In this document: piece after piece, positions 44,955 to 55,332 of the stretch | Numbering within the stretch: position 1 is the stretch's first letter | How the letters are laid out: every line of letters starts with the position of its first letter | Origin: Streptomyces harbinensis | GTDB lineage: Bacteria; Actinomycetota; Actinomycetes; Streptomycetales; Streptomycetaceae | Reading direction: 5' to 3' | Length of the DNA: 64,000 bases | NCBI RefSeq assembly: GCF_900116145.1 | Contig: NZ_FPAB01000002.1 | Location: 599,193-663,192, forward strand | Notes under the pieces: generated by a model | What the model was told of the DNA's origin: nothing | The model's database searches: none | The model's input: only the letters and a program-made list of their open reading frames with translations | Position numbers and translations under genes: made by a program

Positions 44955-45368
44955 TCACCCCCGGTGGCGCGCGCCGTGGGCCGCCCGCACCTGGGCCACC
45001 AGTTCCTCCCACGGCAGGCTCTTGAGCAGCACGCCCCGGGCGCCGTGGGCCACCGCGTCCGCCTGGTAGCGCGCGTGATCGAACGTGGTGAGCATGAGCA
45101 CCTGGACGGCCCCGGGTCCCGGGCCCACCAGCCCGCGCCCGGCCAGCGCGGCCAGCACCCACAGCCCGTCCCGGCCCGGCATCCGCACATCCAGCAGCGC
45201 CACGTCCGGCCGCAGTTCGGTGCAGGTCCGCAGCGCCGTCTCGCCGTCCGCCGCCGTGGCCACCACCTCCAGGTCCGGCTGGGCCTCCAGGATCAGCGCC
45301 AGGCTCTCGCGCACCGTCCGCTCGTCGTCCGCGATCACCACCGTGATCGGCCCCGGCACCGCCGTCAC
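44955..45368 (-). CDS. Receiver-only response regulator lacking DNA-binding domain
   Basis: 137 residues that end directly after the receiver fold. Phosphoacceptor D60 (ALLDVRMPG), D14/D15, Thr in MLTTFD and Lys in VLLKSL are all intact, but the stop comes at RAAHGARHRG, where paralogues continue into a linker and LuxR HTH. GTG 45368 overlaps the kinase stop as GTGA. Either the HTH was lost by rearrangement next to the convergent paralogue, or the protein works as a phosphate sink or dimer partner. Confidence 0.82.
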   Translation of the reverse strand: MTAVPGPITVVIADDERTVRESLALILEAQPDLEVVATAADGETALRTCTELRPDVALLDVRMPGRDGLWVLAALAGRGLVGPGPGAVQVLMLTTFDHARYQADAVAHGARGVLLKSLPWEELVAQVRAAHGARHRG

Positions 45369-46561
45369 CAGGTCCGCCCGGCGTCCTGCGCCGGGGGCAC
45401 CGACGCGGTGACCAGGAACCCGCCGTCCTCGGTGCCGCCCGCGGTGAACTCGCCGCCCAGCGCCGTCACCCGCTCCCGCATCCCCTCCAGGCCGGTGCCG
45501 GCCCCGGGGACGGGCACCACGTCGTACGGGGACGGTGCGGAGCGCACCGCCACCCGCACCGCCGACCCGGCCACCGTGGCGCCGATGGTCACCGCGGCGC
45601 CCGGGGCGTGCCGGCGGGCGTTGGCCAGGGTCTCCTGCACGATGCGGTAGCACATCAGCTGGACCGGTTTGGGCAAGGTGGCGGGGTCCCCGTGGATGTC
45701 CAGCCGCACCGGGTTGCCGGCCTGCCGGGCCGAGCGCACCAGCTCGGGGAGTTCGGCGAAGGAGGGGGCGGGTGACAGTGGGGCCCGCTCCGGCGGTGTG
45801 CCGTTGCGCAGCACGCCCAGCAGCTCCCGCATCTCCACCGTCGCCTGCCGCCCGGCGGCGGCCAGCGCGTCCACCTGGCGGCTCGCCCACGGCGGCAGGT
45901 CGGCCGAGCGGGCGCGCATCGTCTCGGCGTGCACCACCAGCAGGGTCAGCGAGTGGGCCACCACGTCGTGCATGTCCCGGGCGATCCGCACCCGCTCGGC
46001 CGCCGCCGCCCGCTCCGCGAGCAGTGTGTGCTCGCGCTGGGCGTCGGCGGCGCGCGCCCGGACCGCCTCCAGGGTCAGCCGGTGGCTCTGCACCACGATG
46101 CCCAGCGCGCAGGCCACCGGCAGCGGGGCCACCGTCGCGAACACGTCCGAGCCGCCGCGCCAGTCGGTGGTCGCGGTGGCGTGGTTGACCATCACCCCCA
46201 GGCAGACCAGCACCGTGCCGCCGCACACCCCGGCCAGCGCGCGCGGCAGGGTGCAGTAGGCCCCGACCGCGTACAGCGAGAACGCCAGCGGCAGCACGGC
46301 GAGATTCCCCAGCTGGACCTCCTGGGCGGCGCACCAGATCTCCACCACGGCGAGTGTCGTCAGCATGACCGCGAACCCGGTGAGCGGTAACCGCCGCCGG
46401 ACCAGCAGCCCCCCGGCGGCGACCACCGAGTGGACGGCCAGCGCCGTCCACGCCTGCCGGGAGGTGTCCGTCGTCACCTGGTCAAGCAGCGCCGGTGCGA
46501 CGGCGGCGAGCGCGATCAGCGGATCGATGAAGTGCGGACGGGGCAGCGGGAACGAGGTCAT
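45365..46561 (-). CDS. Sensor histidine kinase, HisKA_3 type with membrane sensor
   Basis: About 398 residues. Four to six hydrophobic segments fill the first 160 residues. The dimerisation/phosphorylation helix reads RIARDMHDVVAHSLTLLVV, and the ATP domain has VQETLANARRHAPG and GTGLEGMRERV. ATG 46561 is favoured because a -10 box ends 7 bases upstream; ATG 46597 is an alternative adding 12 residues. It is coupled to the receiver-only protein by a 4-base overlap. Confidence 0.9.
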   Translation of the reverse strand: MTSFPLPRPHFIDPLIALAAVAPALLDQVTTDTSRQAWTALAVHSVVAAGGLLVRRRLPLTGFAVMLTTLAVVEIWCAAQEVQLGNLAVLPLAFSLYAVGAYCTLPRALAGVCGGTVLVCLGVMVNHATATTDWRGGSDVFATVAPLPVACALGIVVQSHRLTLEAVRARAADAQREHTLLAERAAAAERVRIARDMHDVVAHSLTLLVVHAETMRARSADLPPWASRQVDALAAAGRQATVEMRELLGVLRNGTPPERAPLSPAPSFAELPELVRSARQAGNPVRLDIHGDPATLPKPVQLMCYRIVQETLANARRHAPGAAVTIGATVAGSAVRVAVRSAPSPYDVVPVPGAGTGLEGMRERVTALGGEFTAGGTEDGGFLVTASVPPAQDAGRTW

Positions 46562-46568
46562 CGCCCAG

Positions 46569-46574
46569 ACAGTA
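46569..46574 (-). promoter_or_regulatory. -10 box of histidine kinase gene, leaderless
   Basis: TACTGT on the minus strand, 7 bases before ATG 46561. ATGTCA 17 bases further upstream matches four of six -35 positions. Confidence 0.4.
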
Positions 46575-46790
46575 AGGGCCGCACCGGAACGTGACATCGC
46601 TCGTACGAATGAGTCTGCGGCCGGAAAAAGCGCTACGGGCTACCTCTCGCGGACCAGCGCGGCCTCCCGCCCCGGACCGAGCCCCTTCCGACCCCCGTGC
46701 GATCCCTTCCGAACCCCCTTCCGAACTCCCCTGCCGGGCCGGCACCGGCCCGTGCCGGACCCCTGCGGAGCGCGGTCCGCCCCCCCGATT

Positions 46791-48274
<1,484 letters not shown>

Positions 48275-48288
48275 CGGACAGCGGCCAC

Positions 48289-48329
48289 GGGGCCGGCCCG
48301 GGCGCCACGACGGCGCCCGGCCCGGCCCC
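48289..48329. terminator. Bidirectional terminator between argG and pepE
   Basis: Eighteen-base arms at 48289-48306 and 48312-48329 with a single slippage mismatch and a 5-base loop, placed between the stops of two convergent genes. Confidence 0.65.
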
Positions 48330-48341
48330 GTACGCCGTGGC

Positions 48342-49073
48342 TCAGCCCTGCGGGCTGTCGAACGCCGGCTCGCCGGCCAGCAGCTCACTCAGCTCGGCAC
48401 CGGGCCCGTACTCCACCGGCTCCTGCCCGCGCCGGAAGAGCACCGCCCCCGCCGGCACCCCGCCCAGCGTCAGCCGCCCGTCCCCGGCGCGCAGCCAGGT
48501 GCCCTCCCGCAGACCCAGCACCGGTACGTCGTTCTCCTCGTGGAACTCCTTGATCCGCTGCGCCCGGGTCTCCCCCATGTGGGTGCTGCCGGGCACCGGG
48601 TCCAGGTAGTGCGGATTGATCTGGAACGGCACCAGGCCCAGCGCGCCGAACGACGGCGGCTGGACGATGGGCATGTCATTGGTGGTGCGCAGGGTGGGGC
48701 AGGCCATGTTGGTGCCTGCGCTCGACCCCAGGTACAGCGCGCCGGCCGCCACCCTGGCGCGGATGGCGTCGATCAGTCCGTGCCGGTGCAGCGCGGTCAG
48801 CAGCCGGAAGCTGTTGCCGCCGCCGACGAACACCGCGTCGGCCGCGTCCAGCAGCGACGCGGGCCGCCCGGCGGTGTGCGCGCCCGTCACCTCCACCCCC
48901 AGTGGGGCGAACGCCTCGGCGACCCGCGCGGTGTACCCGTCGTGGTCGGCCTGGGCCCAGGGCACGAACAGCAGCCGGCGGGCGCCGCCGAGCGCGTCGG
49001 CGATCTCCGCGCGGGCGTGGTCCAGATAGCCGTGCCCGGGGGCGGTCGAGTTGGAGAGCAGCAGCAGGCGCAC
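48342..49073 (-). CDS. pepE: Dipeptidase E, peptidase family S51
   Basis: Cytosolic serine peptidase of 243 residues that in the known family cuts dipeptides with N-terminal Asp. The triad fits by spacing with E. coli PepE: S118 in LGSSAGTN, D133 in TTNDMP and H155 in INPHYLDP. VFVGGGNSFRLL is also conserved. GTG 49073 follows GGGAGG. It lies 46 bases downstream of the IclR gene on the same strand and belongs to the peptide-use island. Cyanophycinase-like activity is less likely. Confidence 0.88.
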   Translation of the reverse strand: MRLLLLSNSTAPGHGYLDHARAEIADALGGARRLLFVPWAQADHDGYTARVAEAFAPLGVEVTGAHTAGRPASLLDAADAVFVGGGNSFRLLTALHRHGLIDAIRARVAAGALYLGSSAGTNMACPTLRTTNDMPIVQPPSFGALGLVPFQINPHYLDPVPGSTHMGETRAQRIKEFHEENDVPVLGLREGTWLRAGDGRLTLGGVPAGAVLFRRGQEPVEYGPGAELSELLAGEPAFDSPQG

Positions 49074-49119
49074 GGGGCGCCTCCCTTCGTCGGGGGTGAG
49101 GGGTGGATACGGGGGAAGG

Positions 49120-50007
49120 TCAGCGGGGGTCGGCGGGGGCGCGGCGCGGGCGCAGCGGGGTGAGGAGCCGGCCCAGGTCGGCGGCGGCCCGGGTGAGCGG
49201 GCCGACGACGCCGGCCGGGTGCTCGCCGAAGAAGCCGCTCGGTCCGGCGACGGACAGGGTGCCCACCGGGCGCCGCCCCACCAGGACCGGCACCGCCACG
49301 GCGGCGGTCTCGTCGTCGTACTCGCCCTCCGAGTGGGCGTAGCCGTGCTGCCGGGCCTGCGCGAACCGCTCCTCCAGGAGCACCGGATCGGTGACGGTGC
49401 GCTCGCTGAACCGGGCCATCGGCCGCCCGTACAGCAGCGCCGCCCGGTCCCGGGCCGGCAGCATGGCGAAGTACGCTCGTGAGGTGGCCCCGGCATGGGC
49501 GGGGTACAGCTCGCCGGTGAGATCGTGGGCGCGCAGCGGCCCCGAGGCGCCGTCCACCGCCGCGACGCACCGCATGTGCACCCCGTCCGGTACCGCGAAC
49601 AGCACTCCGAAGCCGACGGTGTCGGCCAGGGAGCGCAGCACGGGCCGCACCAGGTGGGCCATGCCGCCGTCCCGTTCCCAGACCCGCGCCAGATCCCACA
49701 CGGCCGGGCCGAGCCGGTAGCGGCGGGTGCGCGGGTCGGAGACCACGAAGCCCCGGTGGGCGAGGGCGGCCAGCAGCCGCTGGGCCACCGACTTGTCGAG
49801 GCCGAAGGCCGCCGCAACGTCGCTCACCCCCCACTCGGGGTGGTCGCGGTCGAAGGAGAGCAGCAGGCTCAGCACCCGGTCGGCGGTCTGGAGCGGAGGT
49901 CTGTCCTCCGTGCCCCGGGTGCGGGGCAGGCCGGTCGGCTGCGCCTGATCGGCCGGGGAGGCCGCGTTCTCCGCCACGTGATCTCCCGGAGAGTGGGATT
50001 CCGTCAT
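49120..50007 (-). CDS. IclR-family transcriptional regulator
   Basis: 295 residues. After a 40-residue polar start, the winged HTH covers about 40-100 (LQTADRVLSLLLSFDR, GVSDVAAAFGLDKSVAQRLL, LAHRGFV) and the GAF-like effector domain follows (MRCVAAVDG, YPAHAGATSRAYFA). IclR proteins bind small acids or amino-acid metabolites. It is divergent from the DUF1177-OPT operon and cotranscribed with pepE, so it likely controls both. ATG 50007 is consistent with a leaderless promoter. Confidence 0.9.
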   Translation of the reverse strand: MTESHSPGDHVAENAASPADQAQPTGLPRTRGTEDRPPLQTADRVLSLLLSFDRDHPEWGVSDVAAAFGLDKSVAQRLLAALAHRGFVVSDPRTRRYRLGPAVWDLARVWERDGGMAHLVRPVLRSLADTVGFGVLFAVPDGVHMRCVAAVDGASGPLRAHDLTGELYPAHAGATSRAYFAMLPARDRAALLYGRPMARFSERTVTDPVLLEERFAQARQHGYAHSEGEYDDETAAVAVPVLVGRRPVGTLSVAGPSGFFGEHPAGVVGPLTRAAADLGRLLTPLRPRRAPADPR

Positions 50008-50013
50008 GCCAGG

Positions 50014-50019
50014 AGTGTA
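50014..50019 (-). promoter_or_regulatory. -10 box of the IclR gene, leaderless
   Basis: TACACT on the minus strand ends 6 bases before ATG 50007. The upstream region is occupied by an inverted repeat, which suggests autoregulation. Confidence 0.45.
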
Positions 50020-50027
50020 AACCGTCC

Positions 50028-50049
50028 CGCATATAGAGAAACTATTGCG
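50028..50049. promoter_or_regulatory. Inverted repeat, putative IclR operator
   Basis: CGCATATAG-AGAAA-CTATTGCG: arms CGCA(T)ATAG and CTATTGCG pair with one extra base. It is AT-rich in very GC-rich surroundings and lies in the divergent region where the -35 of the IclR gene would be. Confidence 0.5.
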
Positions 50050-50269
50050 CCAAGATGAACGGTGCGCGGATTCTGGACGCGCACCGGCCGCGCGGAGCGC
50101 CGACCGGTACGGCGGTCGCCGGCATCCCGGCCGGCCGCCCGCGCAGCCGCCCGCCCACGCCATCCCCTGGGCCGACGACGGCGATCCACGGCCCCACGGC
50201 CCTCCACGGCACCCGCGCCGACGCGGTTCCTCCCCCGGTGGAGCGCTCCCCACAGCGAAAGGATCCCCC

Positions 50270-51241
50270 GTGCTCAAGCACGTCCTCGACATCATCGAAC
50301 TGCTCGACCGCCCGCAGACCGGCGGCGAGCTGCTGGCGGACCACCTGCGCACGGTGCACGCCACCGCGGCGGCCGAGGCCGGCGACAGCGGCGCACCGGC
50401 CGGCGTCCGCGTCGAGGTGACCACGCTCACCGGCGACAAGGGCAGCACCGACTTCGTCTCCGTCACCGTGCCCGGCCGCGGCGGCCGGCTGGCCGGCGGC
50501 GACGCCCCCACCCTCGGCGTCCTCGGCCGGCTCGGCGGCGTCGGCGCCCGCCCCGAACGCATCGGCCTGGTCTCCGACGCGGACGGCGCCGTGGCCGCCC
50601 TCGCCGCCGCCGCCAAGCTGCTGGACATGCACGCCCGGGGCGACGTCCTGGACGGCGACGTCCTGATCTCCACCCACGTCTGCGGCTGGGCCCCCACCCA
50701 GCCGCACGACCCGGTGCCGTTCATGGATTCCCCCGTAGACACCCTGACCTGCAACCACCAGGAGGTCTCGCCCGCGATGGAGGCGATCATCTCCATCGAC
50801 ACCACCAAGGGGAACCGGCTGCTCAACCACCGCGGCATCGCCCTGTCGCCCACCATCCACCAGGGCTGGATCCTGCGGGTGAGCGAGGACCTGCTGTCCG
50901 TGCTGGAGAGCGTCACCGGCGAACCCGCCCGGGTCCTGCCCGTCACCACGCAGGACATCACGCCGTACGGCAACGACGTGCACCACATCAACTCCATCCT
51001 CCAGCCCGCCGTCGCCACCACCGCCCCCGTGGTCGGCCTGGCCGTGACCGCCGCCACCGCCGTCGCCGGCTGCGCCACCGGCGCCAGCCACGAGACCGAC
51101 ATCGCCGCCGCCGCCCGCTTCGCCGTGGAGACCGCCAAGGAGTTCGGCCGCGGCACCGCCCGCTTCCACGACCCGGAGGAATTCGCCCGCCTCGTGGACC
51201 TGTACGGCCCGATGACCCACCTCCAGTCGCTCCCGTCCTGA
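50270..51241 (+). CDS. DUF1177 family protein
   Basis: 323 residues, cytosolic. It is recognised by overall pattern as DUF1177: KHVLDIIELLDRPQTGGE at the start, HVCGWAPTQPHDPVPFMDSP in the middle, and TPYGNDVHHINSILQPAVATT near 240. Conserved His, Cys and Asp residues hint at a metal- or peptide-hydrolase-like site, but no activity is established to my knowledge. GTG 50270 has AAAGGA upstream. First gene of a four-gene operon with OPT transporter, AroM and racemase. Confidence 0.8.
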   Translation: MLKHVLDIIELLDRPQTGGELLADHLRTVHATAAAEAGDSGAPAGVRVEVTTLTGDKGSTDFVSVTVPGRGGRLAGGDAPTLGVLGRLGGVGARPERIGLVSDADGAVAALAAAAKLLDMHARGDVLDGDVLISTHVCGWAPTQPHDPVPFMDSPVDTLTCNHQEVSPAMEAIISIDTTKGNRLLNHRGIALSPTIHQGWILRVSEDLLSVLESVTGEPARVLPVTTQDITPYGNDVHHINSILQPAVATTAPVVGLAVTAATAVAGCATGASHETDIAAAARFAVETAKEFGRGTARFHDPEEFARLVDLYGPMTHLQSLPS

Positions 51242-51267
51242 GAGAGACCGCACCACCAGGAGTCCCC

Positions 51268-52953
51268 GTGGAACCCAGACTCTCCACCCCGCCGGCCGGC
51301 CCGGCGGAGACCGGGCAGCGGCACCCGCGCGCCTTCGAGCCCATCACGCTCGTCATCACGATCCTGATGTCCGTGCTGGGCGCCCTGATCGGCGTCGTGC
51401 TGATCACCTCGCTCGGCGTCTCACCGAACACCTCGGTGATCGGCGCCCTGGTCGCCATGCTGGTCGGCCGCATCCCGCTGGGCATCCTGGTGCGGATGCG
51501 CTCCCCGCACCGGCAGAACCTGGTGCAGTCGGCCATCTCCGGCGCCACCTTCGCCGCCGCCAACTCGCTGCTCACCCCGATCGCGGTGCCCTTCGCCCTG
51601 GGCCGCACCGACCTGGTGTGGCCGATGCTGGGCGGGGCCGCCATCGGCCTGGCCGTCGACAGCTGGGTCCTCTACCGGGTCTTCGACTCCAAGCTGCTGG
51701 CCGCCACCAACGCCTGGCCGGCCGGCATCGCCTCCGCCGAGACGATCAAGGCCGGCGACACCGGCGGACGCAAGGCCGCCGTCCTCGGCGTCAGCGCGGT
51801 GGCCGGACTGCTCGGCGCGCTGGCCAAGCTGCCCACCGCCGCCGCGGGCGTCGGCTTCCTCGGCAACGTCTGGGCGCTGGCCATGTTCGGCATCGGCCTG
51901 CTCATCGCCCAGTACGCGCCCGGGATCTTCGACATCAACCTGTCCCAGGAGTTCATCCCGCACGGCCTGATGGTCGGCGCCGGCCTCGTCGCCCTGGTCC
52001 AGGCGGTCCTGCTGATGCGCAACCGCAAGAGCCGCAAGGACCGGACCGCGGAAGCCGCGGCCCCCGCCCCGGCCGTCGCCCCCGCCCCGCAGGTGCGCAC
52101 CAAGGACGCCGCCCAGCTGCGGCGCGGCCTGATCCAGGGCATGGTGCTCTTCATCGGCGGAGCCGTCTTCGTGGCGATCACCGGCGGCATCGCGAGCGGC
52201 ATGTCGCTGCCCGCGCTCATCGGCTGGGTCCTGCTGGCCGCCACCGCCGCCCTCGTCCACCAGCTGATCGTCGGCCTCGCCGCCATGCACTCCGGCTGGT
52301 TCCCGGCCTTCGCGGTCACCCTCATCGTGCTGATCGTCGGCCTGGTGCTGCACATCGACACCGTGCCGCTCGCCCTGCTCGTCGGCTACACCGCCTCCAC
52401 CGGCCCCGCCTTCGCGGACATCGGCTACGACTTCAAGGCGGGCTGGCTGCTGCGCAAGGACGCCACCCCCTGGCTGCCGTACGAGATGGACGGCCGCCGC
52501 CAGCAGTACCTGGCCCAGCTCGTCGGCTTCGCGGTCGCCCTGGTCGTCGTCGCGATCGCCTGGAAGGGCTTCTTCGAGGAGGGCCGCGTCCCGCCGGTCT
52601 CCGAGGTGTACGTGGCCACCATCCTGGCCGGCCTCGACCCCGGCGTCATGGGCACCCTGCTGCTGTGGGCCATCCCCGGCGCCCTCATCCAGGCCATCGG
52701 CGGCTCCTCCCGGCAGATGGGTGTGCTGCTCGCCACCGGTCTGCTGGTCGCCACCCCCGCCGCCGGCTGGCTCGTCCTGGGCGCCCTGGTCGTCCGCACC
52801 GGCTACACGGTGTGGCGCCGCCGCGGCATCACCGACCCGGCCGCCCGCCGGGCCAGCGACGAACAGTCCGAGGCCGATCTCTCCCTGGTCGGCGCCGGAC
52901 TCATCGCCGGCAGCTCCGTGCACGACGTGAGCCAGCTCACCAAGACCCTGTGA
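51268..52953 (+). CDS. OPT/YSL superfamily transporter
   Basis: Membrane protein of 561 residues with about fourteen hydrophobic segments in two halves joined by a charged Ala/Pro linker (about 250-285). The OPT-like segments RIPLGILVRMRSPHRQNLVQS and NAWPAGIASAETIKAGD are visible. OPT proteins import oligopeptides or metal chelates with protons. GTG 51268 follows AGGAG. Its place after DUF1177 and before amino-acid racemase genes points to uptake of peptides or modified amino acids. Confidence 0.82.
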   Translation: MEPRLSTPPAGPAETGQRHPRAFEPITLVITILMSVLGALIGVVLITSLGVSPNTSVIGALVAMLVGRIPLGILVRMRSPHRQNLVQSAISGATFAAANSLLTPIAVPFALGRTDLVWPMLGGAAIGLAVDSWVLYRVFDSKLLAATNAWPAGIASAETIKAGDTGGRKAAVLGVSAVAGLLGALAKLPTAAAGVGFLGNVWALAMFGIGLLIAQYAPGIFDINLSQEFIPHGLMVGAGLVALVQAVLLMRNRKSRKDRTAEAAAPAPAVAPAPQVRTKDAAQLRRGLIQGMVLFIGGAVFVAITGGIASGMSLPALIGWVLLAATAALVHQLIVGLAAMHSGWFPAFAVTLIVLIVGLVLHIDTVPLALLVGYTASTGPAFADIGYDFKAGWLLRKDATPWLPYEMDGRRQQYLAQLVGFAVALVVVAIAWKGFFEEGRVPPVSEVYVATILAGLDPGVMGTLLLWAIPGALIQAIGGSSRQMGVLLATGLLVATPAAGWLVLGALVVRTGYTVWRRRGITDPAARRASDEQSEADLSLVGAGLIAGSSVHDVSQLTKTL

Positions 52954-52961
52954 GGCCCGCC

Positions 52962-53672
52962 ATGAGCGCACCGCTGGGCCTGGTCACCATCGGCCAGGCA
53001 CCCAGGACCGATCTGCACGAGGACGCCGCGCCGCTGCTGGCCGGCACCCCCTTCACCGAGCACGGCGCCCTCGACGAGGACCGCTTCGAGGGCCCGGGGG
53101 AGGCGGCGGCCCGCGCCGCCGTCGCCCCCGCCCCCGGCGAGGCCCCGCTGGTCTCCCGGCTGCGGGACGGCCGCTCCGTCACCCTGGGCCACCACGCGCT
53201 GCTGCCCCGCATGGAGCGCGCGGTGGCCCGCGCCGAGGCCGACGGCGCGGCGGCCACCCTCGTGCTGTGCACCGGGAACTTCCCGCAGCTGGCGGCCACC
53301 CGCCCGCTGCTGTTCGCCGAGCCCCTGGTCCAGCGCGCCGTCGCCGCCCTCACCGGCGACCGGCCGGTGGGCCTGCTCTGCCCGCACCCCGACCAGGAGA
53401 GGGACGTGGCGCGGCGCTGGTCCGCGCTCCTGGACGGGCCGGTCCGGGTCACCGGCGCCGACCCGTACGCCCCCGGCGACGCCCCCCTCGACCAGGTGGC
53501 GCGCGCCGCCGCCGGACTCGCCCGGCAGGGCAGCGCCTGGATCGTGCTCGACTGCATCGGCTACACCGAGCGCATGCGGCGTGCCGCCGCCGAGGCATCG
53601 GGCCGCCCGGTGCTGCTCGCCCGCTCCCTCGCCATCCGGCTGGCCGCCGAGGCCGTCGCCGCGAGCGCCTGA
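52962..53672 (+). CDS. AroM family protein
   Basis: 236 residues. Opening LGLVTIGQAPRTDL and the later LVLCTGNFP and WIVLDCIGYTERMR segments identify the AroM family, related to Asp/Glu racemases. Two cysteines, in LCTG and LDCIG, sit where the racemase fold has its catalytic pair. No reaction is known. Starts 8 bases after the OPT stop. Confidence 0.82.
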   Translation: MSAPLGLVTIGQAPRTDLHEDAAPLLAGTPFTEHGALDEDRFEGPGEAAARAAVAPAPGEAPLVSRLRDGRSVTLGHHALLPRMERAVARAEADGAAATLVLCTGNFPQLAATRPLLFAEPLVQRAVAALTGDRPVGLLCPHPDQERDVARRWSALLDGPVRVTGADPYAPGDAPLDQVARAAAGLARQGSAWIVLDCIGYTERMRRAAAEASGRPVLLARSLAIRLAAEAVAASA

Positions 53673-53693
53673 CCCCCGGACAGGAGACCGACC

Positions 53694-54326
53694 ATGACCA
53701 CCGGCATCATCCGCGTCCTCACCAGCGACGACCCCGGCCAGGTGGACGGGCACGGCCGGCTGCTGGCCGAGCGGCTGGGCCTGCGCACCGTCTCGCGCTG
53801 CATCCCCGGCCAGCCCCGGGGCATCCACGACGACGCGAGCGAGCGGAGCGCCGGGCCGAAGATCGTGGAGCTGGCCCGCGCACTGGAACGGGACGGCGCG
53901 GACACCCTGATCATCAGCTGCGCCGCCGACCCCGCCCTGGCCGCCACCCGCGCGGCCGTCGCGGTGCCGGTCATCGGCGCCGGCACGGCGGCGGCGGGAG
54001 TGGCCCTGGGCCTGGGCACCCGCATCGGCGTGATCGGCATCCGCGACGAGGTGCCGCCGGCCGTCGCCGCGCTCCTCGGCCCGCACTACGCCGGCCACCG
54101 GCGCCCCGAAGGGGTGCACAGCACCGTGGACCTCGCCGCCCCGCACGGCCCCGCCGCCGTCCTCGCCGCGGCCGGCGAGCTGGTGGCGGCCGGGGCGGAC
54201 GCCCTGGTGCTGGCCTGCACCGGGCTGACCACCCTCGGCATCGCGCCCCGGCTGGAGCGCGAACTGGGCGTACCCGCGGTGGACGCCGTCCTGGCCGCCG
54301 GACTGCTCGCCCTGCGCCCGCGCTGA
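53694..54326 (+). CDS. Asp/Glu/hydantoin racemase family protein
   Basis: 210 residues of the Asp/Glu racemase fold. The two catalytic cysteines appear in IISCAADPA and LACTGLTTL. Such enzymes racemise amino acids or hydantoins without cofactor. A GGAGA motif precedes the ATG. Last gene of the operon; it may interconvert D- and L-forms of residues released from imported peptides. Confidence 0.83.
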   Translation: MTTGIIRVLTSDDPGQVDGHGRLLAERLGLRTVSRCIPGQPRGIHDDASERSAGPKIVELARALERDGADTLIISCAADPALAATRAAVAVPVIGAGTAAAGVALGLGTRIGVIGIRDEVPPAVAALLGPHYAGHRRPEGVHSTVDLAAPHGPAAVLAAAGELVAAGADALVLACTGLTTLGIAPRLERELGVPAVDAVLAAGLLALRPR

Positions 54327-54332
54327 CCCCGC

Positions 54333-54359
54333 GGGCCGGGCCGGACGCCGGCCCGGCCC
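54333..54359 (+). terminator. Hairpin terminator after the racemase operon
   Basis: Perfect 12-base arms GGGCCGGGCCGG / CCGGCCCGGCCC with loop ACG, 6 bases after the stop. Confidence 0.65.
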
Positions 54360-54477
54360 CGCCGCCGCGCAACGCCCCCCGCACCCGGTGGGGCGCGCGG
54401 GACAGGGCGTGGACGGGTGACAGATGGCGAGGGGAGGCAGACGATGAGGGAACGGTTCACTTCCCCAGGAGGCAGCC

Positions 54478-55287
54478 ATGAGCCCGGCCGACGACGCCCA
54501 GCACTCCGTTCCGCTCAAAATCGACACGACCGTGCCGCACTCGGCGCGCTTCTGGAACTACTGGCTCGGGGGTGAGGACTGGTACCCCGTGGACAAGGAA
54601 CTCGGCGACGCGCTGCGCGAGCAGTACCCGAGCATCGCCGGCATCGCGGTGGCCTCCCGCGAGTTCCTCGGCCGCGCGGTGCGCCACCTCGCCCGCGACG
54701 TCGGCATCCGGCAGTTCCTCGACATCGGCAGCGGACTGCCCACCGCCGAGAACACCCACCAGGTCGCCCAGCGGTACGCCCCCGACTCCCGCATCGTCTA
54801 CGCCGACACCGACCCCACCGTCCTCATGCACTCCCAGGCACTGCTCACCTCCACCCCGGAGGGCAGGACCGCCTACCTCGACGCCGATGTCCGCGACGTC
54901 GACGTCATGCTGGAGCGCGCCGGCACCGAACTCGACCTGGACCGGCCCGTCGCGCTGATGCTGCTCTCCATGCTCGGCCACATCGAACCCGGCCCCGCCG
55001 CCGAACTGGTGCAGGAGTACACCCGGCGGCTGCCCTCCGGCAGCTACCTGGTCACCTGCGACAGCATCGACGACCCCGAGGTCATCGCGCTCTGCGAGGA
55101 CTACGCCGCCGCCGGGGCCGCCCCGTACTACCCGCGCTCCCGGGACCAGCTGGCGGCCACCGCCAAGGGCCTGGAACTGCTGCCGCCCGGCCTCGGCCCG
55201 ATCGCGCGGTGGCGCCCCGACCACCCGGAGGTCGAACCCCCGCAGGACCAGCTGTTCCAGTGGGGCCTGGTGGCCAGGAAACCCTGA
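54478..55287 (+). CDS. SAM-dependent methyltransferase, DUF574 family
   Basis: 269 residues, a family expanded in Streptomyces. Characteristic start PHSARFWNYWLGGEDWYPVDKE (two pieces: PHSARFWNYWLGG and the Asp/Trp part), then the SAM loop FLDIGSGLPT and acidic YADTDPTV. Substrate unknown; most relatives have no assigned target. AGGAGG lies 6 bases before ATG. Monocistronic. Confidence 0.85.
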   Translation: MSPADDAQHSVPLKIDTTVPHSARFWNYWLGGEDWYPVDKELGDALREQYPSIAGIAVASREFLGRAVRHLARDVGIRQFLDIGSGLPTAENTHQVAQRYAPDSRIVYADTDPTVLMHSQALLTSTPEGRTAYLDADVRDVDVMLERAGTELDLDRPVALMLLSMLGHIEPGPAAELVQEYTRRLPSGSYLVTCDSIDDPEVIALCEDYAAAGAAPYYPRSRDQLAATAKGLELLPPGLGPIARWRPDHPEVEPPQDQLFQWGLVARKP

Positions 55288-55320
55288 GCCCCGCCGGGCC
55301 CGGAACGCCGTCTCCGCGCT

Positions 55321-55326
55321 TACGGT
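55321..55326 (+). promoter_or_regulatory. -10 box of BtuF-like gene, leaderless
   Basis: TACGGT ends 6 bases before GTG 55333. No clear -35. Confidence 0.4.
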
Positions 55327-55332
55327 GGGGGA

